Of a stretch of 64,000 nucleotides of DNA, positions 60,821-64,000 are shown piece after piece (position 1 is the stretch's first letter; the number at the start of each line of letters is the position of its first letter). Below the pieces are notes generated by a model. That model saw nothing but the letters and a program-made list of their open reading frames with translations, searched no databases and had not been told where the DNA came from. The translations under genes were made by a program, and so were the position numbers. This stretch comes from Myxococcota bacterium. GTDB taxonomy: Bacteria; Myxococcota_A; UBA796. Location of the stretch: assembly GCA_029251165.1 (NCBI GenBank), contig JAQXDW010000032.1, positions 35,260 to 99,259 of the forward strand, given 5' to 3'.

Positions 60821-61775
60821 ACAGAACGAAGCCGGCAGCATCTGGGTGACCACCGTCGAAGAAGAGCGGCTCGACGATGGACGTGTCGGCCTCAAACACG
60901 GCCACGATCTCAGCGGCCAGCGTGGACTGACCGGGGCCACCCGCTGGGGCCTTGGCTTCCACGATCGTGGTCCGCGCGGGGAGGCTCACCATGCGCTGGG
61001 TGCCGTCCTGAATCTCCAGGATGACCCCAGGCAGCGGGAGGGCTTCGCGGAAGGCGGGGGTGAGGTCGAGGACGGGGAGGGGACGGACGAGCTGCTCAGC
61101 CCGGCGGCGCTCTTCGTCCATGTTCGCCACACCCATCGGATCAAACGTGCTGACCGGCGGCAGGAGGACGCCGACCTTTGCTGGACTCACCGCAGCCGCC
61201 ACGGCACGCACGGAGCGCTGATAGACCCCCCAGGGGTCTGGAGACCCCCAGTCTGGCCGGCGGGCGAACAGCACCAGATCGGGCCTCAGCGCGGCTGCAT
61301 TCTGCTCGACCCACTTTGCGATCGAGTCCGGCTTCATCGCCGGTACCCCGGCGTTGATGACCTCGACCCCGAGTCGCTTGGCGAGCTGGGCTGGGTAGGT
61401 CTCGGCGTAGGGAACGCCCCAGCCGAAGGTCACCGAGTCGCCGACACACAGGATGCGCGTGCCCTGCTTCTCACCGAGCTCCGGTCCCCGGAGGCCGTCG
61501 GCGTTGGTGGATACGGTGAAGGTCCGCAGCCGGGTGAGGCGCTCGAAGCGATCCTCAGCAGTCACCTCGAACGGGTCGTGTGGCCGATCGGCGACGACCA
61601 TCACCGCCTCGTCGAGGTCGGGCAGCAGGAGGTGGGCCTGGTTGCCGAGCTCTGGAGCCTGCCGGGTGATGGTGTCGGAGACCACGCGCGCCTTGTGCCG
61701 AAGGCTGGCGCGGATCCCAACGGCAGAGACGGACAGGACGATGATCCCGACAGCGAGAAGGCGGATTCGGTTCAT
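60738..61775 (-). CDS. SGNH-hydrolase-like anchored protein
   Basis: 345 residues with an N-terminal anchor (MNRIRLLAVGIIVLSVSAVGI). SGNH motifs: LCVGDSVTFGWGVP (block I), VINAGVPAMKPDS (Gly region), FARRPDW (block III) and FFDGGHPDAAGF (block V, Asp-His). Start overlaps the stop of the small membrane protein gene (TGATG), so it is co-translated. Probably acts on cell-surface polysaccharide; substrate unknown. Confidence 0.85.
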   Translation of the reverse strand: MNRIRLLAVGIIVLSVSAVGIRASLRHKARVVSDTITRQAPELGNQAHLLLPDLDEAVMVVADRPHDPFEVTAEDRFERLTRLRTFTVSTNADGLRGPELGEKQGTRILCVGDSVTFGWGVPYAETYPAQLAKRLGVEVINAGVPAMKPDSIAKWVEQNAAALRPDLVLFARRPDWGSPDPWGVYQRSVRAVAAAVSPAKVGVLLPPVSTFDPMGVANMDEERRRAEQLVRPLPVLDLTPAFREALPLPGVILEIQDGTQRMVSLPARTTIVEAKAPAGGPGQSTLAAEIVAVFEADTSIVEPLFFDGGHPDAAGFVLFTDAVAAWIEAEGLLRAAPQGGGAPQN

Positions 61776-61930
61776 CAGATGTTGTGTCCGTAGTCCTCAG
61801 GGAGGGTGTTCTGGTCTGGGGTGCTGGTCACCACGAAGTAGGTGATCGCCGCAGCAAGGGCGACAGCACTGACGATCACCCATGGCAGGGCGCCGCGAAG
61901 CTCATCGATCAGGGCGGGCGGGCTGCTCAT
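61775..61930 (-). CDS. Small single-helix membrane protein (51 aa)
   Basis: A 51-residue open frame between two SGNH-type genes: MSSPPALIDELRGALPW, a hydrophobic helix (VIVSAVALAAAITYFVV) and a short polar tail ending YGHNI. It overlaps both neighbours exactly as genes in a tight operon do: ATGA with the upstream gene (61930/61927) and TGATG with the downstream one (61777/61775). Those overlaps are the main reason to call it. Tiny membrane proteins accompany SGNH hydrolases and acyltransferases in polysaccharide-modification clusters. Confidence 0.78.
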   Translation of the reverse strand: MSSPPALIDELRGALPWVIVSAVALAAAITYFVVTSTPDQNTLPEDYGHNI

Positions 61931-64000
61931 TGGACGGCTCCCATCTCCTGAAGTGCGCGCTCCAGTTCTTCTGCGACGACGCGGTGACCATCGTCCGTGA
62001 GGTGGCAGTCGTCGAGGAACATGCGGGCGGAGGGCCGGGTGTAGAGGGCGGCGGCGGTGTCAACATAGCCAACATCAGGGGTCTCGGAGGCGAGTCGTGC
62101 CATGAGGGCATTGTACTCCACCAGCGGGCCGGGATCGGGAGCGAGGCCTTCGCTGGCGAGCAGAACCTTGCCGCCGCGGCCGGTGACGGCCTCGATGAGA
62201 AACCGCAGGTTGTCCTCGGCATCGTCTATCGGTACCGCGACCCGCTGACGGGCTGGTGTGAGCGAGATGAGGAAGAATCGGAACGCCTGGTACAGCCGAA
62301 CCCGGCTCAGCGCCGAGCTTGTCGCGCGCGCTCCGCCCATCTTCCAGGCGGAGTAGAGCTGGGCGTAGGGCATCGGCACCGGAGTGAGGGCATCGTTGTG
62401 GCCGACATACAATGTGAGGACGTCTGGTGCGAGGGCATCGAGGTGATCGGCGAGGTAGCGGCGGATGTGCCAGGTCGTCCAGCCGCCGACGCCCTGGTTG
62501 GCGACCATGTACTGCTCTCCAAGCCGCTCTGCGAGGCGAGCAGGGTAGAACTCAGAGAGGTCGTCGTTCTGGTAAGCGCCGCCGGTGGTTGAGCCGCCCA
62601 TGGAGACAATGCGGGTCCGAGCGTCTGCGCCTGGAATGGCGACCGGGAAGCCCTTGTCGGGGTAGTCGGTGTGCGCACCCTCTTCGATGAGCTCGAATTC
62701 TTCGTTGGCAACGTTGACCCAGCCATACATGTCGTTCAGCTGAGTCCGAGAGCCGCCCCCGCCCCAGGTGATGCCGGCTGGGGTGTAGCGCACGCCGACC
62801 TCCAGACAGACCAGGCCCAGCACCACCGCGAGCAGGCTGACCGGGTTGTAGAAGCGGACGCGGCTGGCGTTGGCATTTGCCCAGATCAGCAGTCCCCACA
62901 GCGCACCGGCTCCGAAGAGGAGCGGGACCGCGATCTGGTGGAGCGGTCCGGCCATCGAGACTGAGACGCCCGCGAGGCTGCCGAGCCCGGCCACCAGGGC
63001 CACTGCACGCCCCGGCTCGCGGCTGCCGAGCCAGGACAGCAGGGCACGACCACCCGCCGCGACTCCTGCGCCACCGAGCAGGCCGAGGAGCACCGCGACT
63101 GGGGACGAGAAGCCACGAGAGACGGTGCCGACCGCGACCGCTGCCGGGATGCTCGCCACCAGCGCCCACCACCACGGTCCCGAGCGCCCCTGATCGATGA
63201 GCATCCGCCCGAGGGTGTGGGTCAGCTTGGCGAGCAGAGACAGCGCGATCGGGATGCCGCCGGCCAGCCATGCAGGGGGAAGCCAGGAAGCCCGCATGGC
63301 CTCGACCCAGGGCTGCATGTCTCTCGGTCCGAGCAGGAGGCCCAGCAGCAGCGGCAGGGTGGTGAGCACAACGATGGCGGCCCGCGCTCCGCTGAGGAGC
63401 TCGGCGAGCACGAGCGCGCTGGCCACAGCACCTCCGAGCAGCCACCACAGCGGTCGGCGGCCTGGACCGGGTGCCTCGAGCGGGGTTCCGGCGATGGAGA
63501 GCCCGGCGATCTGGACCCGACGGAGCCCTGGGCGAAGCTCTGCGCCGGCCTGCGCGAGGCGGCCACGACAGCGCACAGTGGTCGCACCGACGGTCACGGA
63601 GACTCCGCTGCTGTCTGGCGTGATCGAGACCGGTATGGGGGCCGAGCCCGGGGCTGGGAGCGTGCCATCGCAGCGGGCAGGGGTGTCGATGCTGTTGGCG
63701 CGGGTCACCACGACCGCAGAGGGCGCGCCGACTCTGGAGAGGATGAGGCCCGTCGAGGGGCGAGAGACCGGGCTGGCGGGCCACAGCTCCAGGCGGCCCT
63801 CGGCAGGGAGGCGTGCGGTGCCAGCGATCGATGCTGGACCGCTCGGGCTGCTCAGGGAGCGGTAGAAGTCGAGGTTCCAGTATTCCGGCGCAAACGGCAG
63901 CGCCCCGGAGAGCTCGGCGAGCTGGTAGGGCACCGTCGCCTGCTCACGGCTCAGGCCTGGCGGAGGGGCCGTCGAGGCGGAGCGGACGGCTCCCCGCCAG
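61927..64000 (-). CDS. Multi-pass membrane protein with C-terminal SGNH-hydrolase-like domain (5' end outside)
   Basis: The frame stays open from 61927 to the right edge of the window, so the start is probably missing. Visible: an extracytoplasmic beta region, then about seven to ten membrane helices (roughly 170-390 of the visible chain), then an SGNH domain with SMGGSTTGGAYQNDD (block I), NQGVGGWTTWHI, YVGHNDALTP (block III) and DDCHLTDDGHRVVAEEL (block V). The layout recalls membrane-bound esterases for cell-surface glycans. It forms an overlapping operon with the small membrane protein and the next SGNH gene. Confidence 0.82.
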   Translation of the reverse strand, partial: WRGAVRSASTAPPPGLSREQATVPYQLAELSGALPFAPEYWNLDFYRSLSSPSGPASIAGTARLPAEGRLELWPASPVSRPSTGLILSRVGAPSAVVVTRANSIDTPARCDGTLPAPGSAPIPVSITPDSSGVSVTVGATTVRCRGRLAQAGAELRPGLRRVQIAGLSIAGTPLEAPGPGRRPLWWLLGGAVASALVLAELLSGARAAIVVLTTLPLLLGLLLGPRDMQPWVEAMRASWLPPAWLAGGIPIALSLLAKLTHTLGRMLIDQGRSGPWWWALVASIPAAVAVGTVSRGFSSPVAVLLGLLGGAGVAAGGRALLSWLGSREPGRAVALVAGLGSLAGVSVSMAGPLHQIAVPLLFGAGALWGLLIWANANASRVRFYNPVSLLAVVLGLVCLEVGVRYTPAGITWGGGGSRTQLNDMYGWVNVANEEFELIEEGAHTDYPDKGFPVAIPGADARTRIVSMGGSTTGGAYQNDDLSEFYPARLAERLGEQYMVANQGVGGWTTWHIRRYLADHLDALAPDVLTLYVGHNDALTPVPMPYAQLYSAWKMGGARATSSALSRVRLYQAFRFFLISLTPARQRVAVPIDDAEDNLRFLIEAVTGRGGKVLLASEGLAPDPGPLVEYNALMARLASETPDVGYVDTAAALYTRPSARMFLDDCHLTDDGHRVVAEELERALQEMGAVQ

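Noticed and set aside
60687..61793. 368-codon plus-strand frame opposite the second SGNH gene
   Set aside because: Starts inside the first SGNH gene and is antisense to a family match with catalytic blocks.
1..64000. tRNA, rRNA, insertion sequence, integrase or attachment site
   Set aside because: The gaps between genes were scanned for cloverleaf-like or rRNA-like sequence and transposase-like proteins; none was seen.

Overview
The window looks like a piece of chromosome from a GC-rich, Gram-negative (diderm) bacterium. LolA, FtsEX/EnvC, ExbB/ExbD, many signal peptides and lipoboxes and several outer-membrane barrels point to a two-membrane envelope. The best lineage guess is Myxococcota or a nearby former-deltaproteobacterial group: the first 8 kb resemble the Agl/Glt trans-envelope motor genes of Myxococcus, and sigma-54 activators, TPR proteins and VWA, kelch and beta-helix surface proteins are frequent. 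This is inference from gene content only. I see no rRNA, tRNA, CRISPR array, insertion sequence or prophage. Genes are densely packed, with many ATGA, GTGA and TGATG overlaps.

Layout. 1-8.3 kb: a TPR lipoprotein, a small exported protein, an ExbB-type motor protein, two ExbD-type proteins, a GltG/PglI-like trans-envelope protein, a periplasmic protein and a beta-barrel, probably one envelope machine powered by ion flow. 8.4-15.6 kb: galE, then ftsK, lolA, rimO and a glycosyltransferase. 15.6-20.6 kb (minus strand): ftsE-ftsX-envC-ctpA-yibQ-like, a septal wall-cleavage operon. 20.6-27.2 kb: nadD (apparently with an ATT start), a kelch lipoprotein, pgeF, a TPR lipoprotein and a large beta-helix lipoprotein. 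27.3-31.7 kb: a biotin-dependent carboxyltransferase and rpsP-khpA-rimM-trmD-rplS-yraN. 31.7-38.8 kb: an outer-membrane protein, an NtrC-type regulator and a surface cluster (thioredoxin, barrel, discoidin-like, VWA). 38.8-42.9 kb: two Get3/ArsA-like ATPases with a lipase, then fmdB-folD. 42.9-48.9 kb: glycine cleavage (gcvP divergent from gcvT-gcvH), a DUF4863 protein and a primary-type sigma factor. 49.3-50.7 kb: a second ExbB/ExbD pair and ftsB.

50.97-57.98 kb is the part I find most unusual: seven co-directional, mostly overlapping genes encoding a HAD-type phosphatase, an exported protein, a small HPt-like protein, a receiver-AAA+ activator, a TPR membrane histidine kinase, a stand-alone atypical receiver and a Smr-like protein with a C-terminal membrane anchor. 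They read as a self-contained phosphorelay that I do not recognise as a described system.

58.0-64.0 kb: a PLP enzyme and a DTW-domain tRNA-modifying enzyme, then three SGNH-hydrolase-like membrane proteins and an unlisted 51-residue membrane protein; the last gene runs off the right edge.
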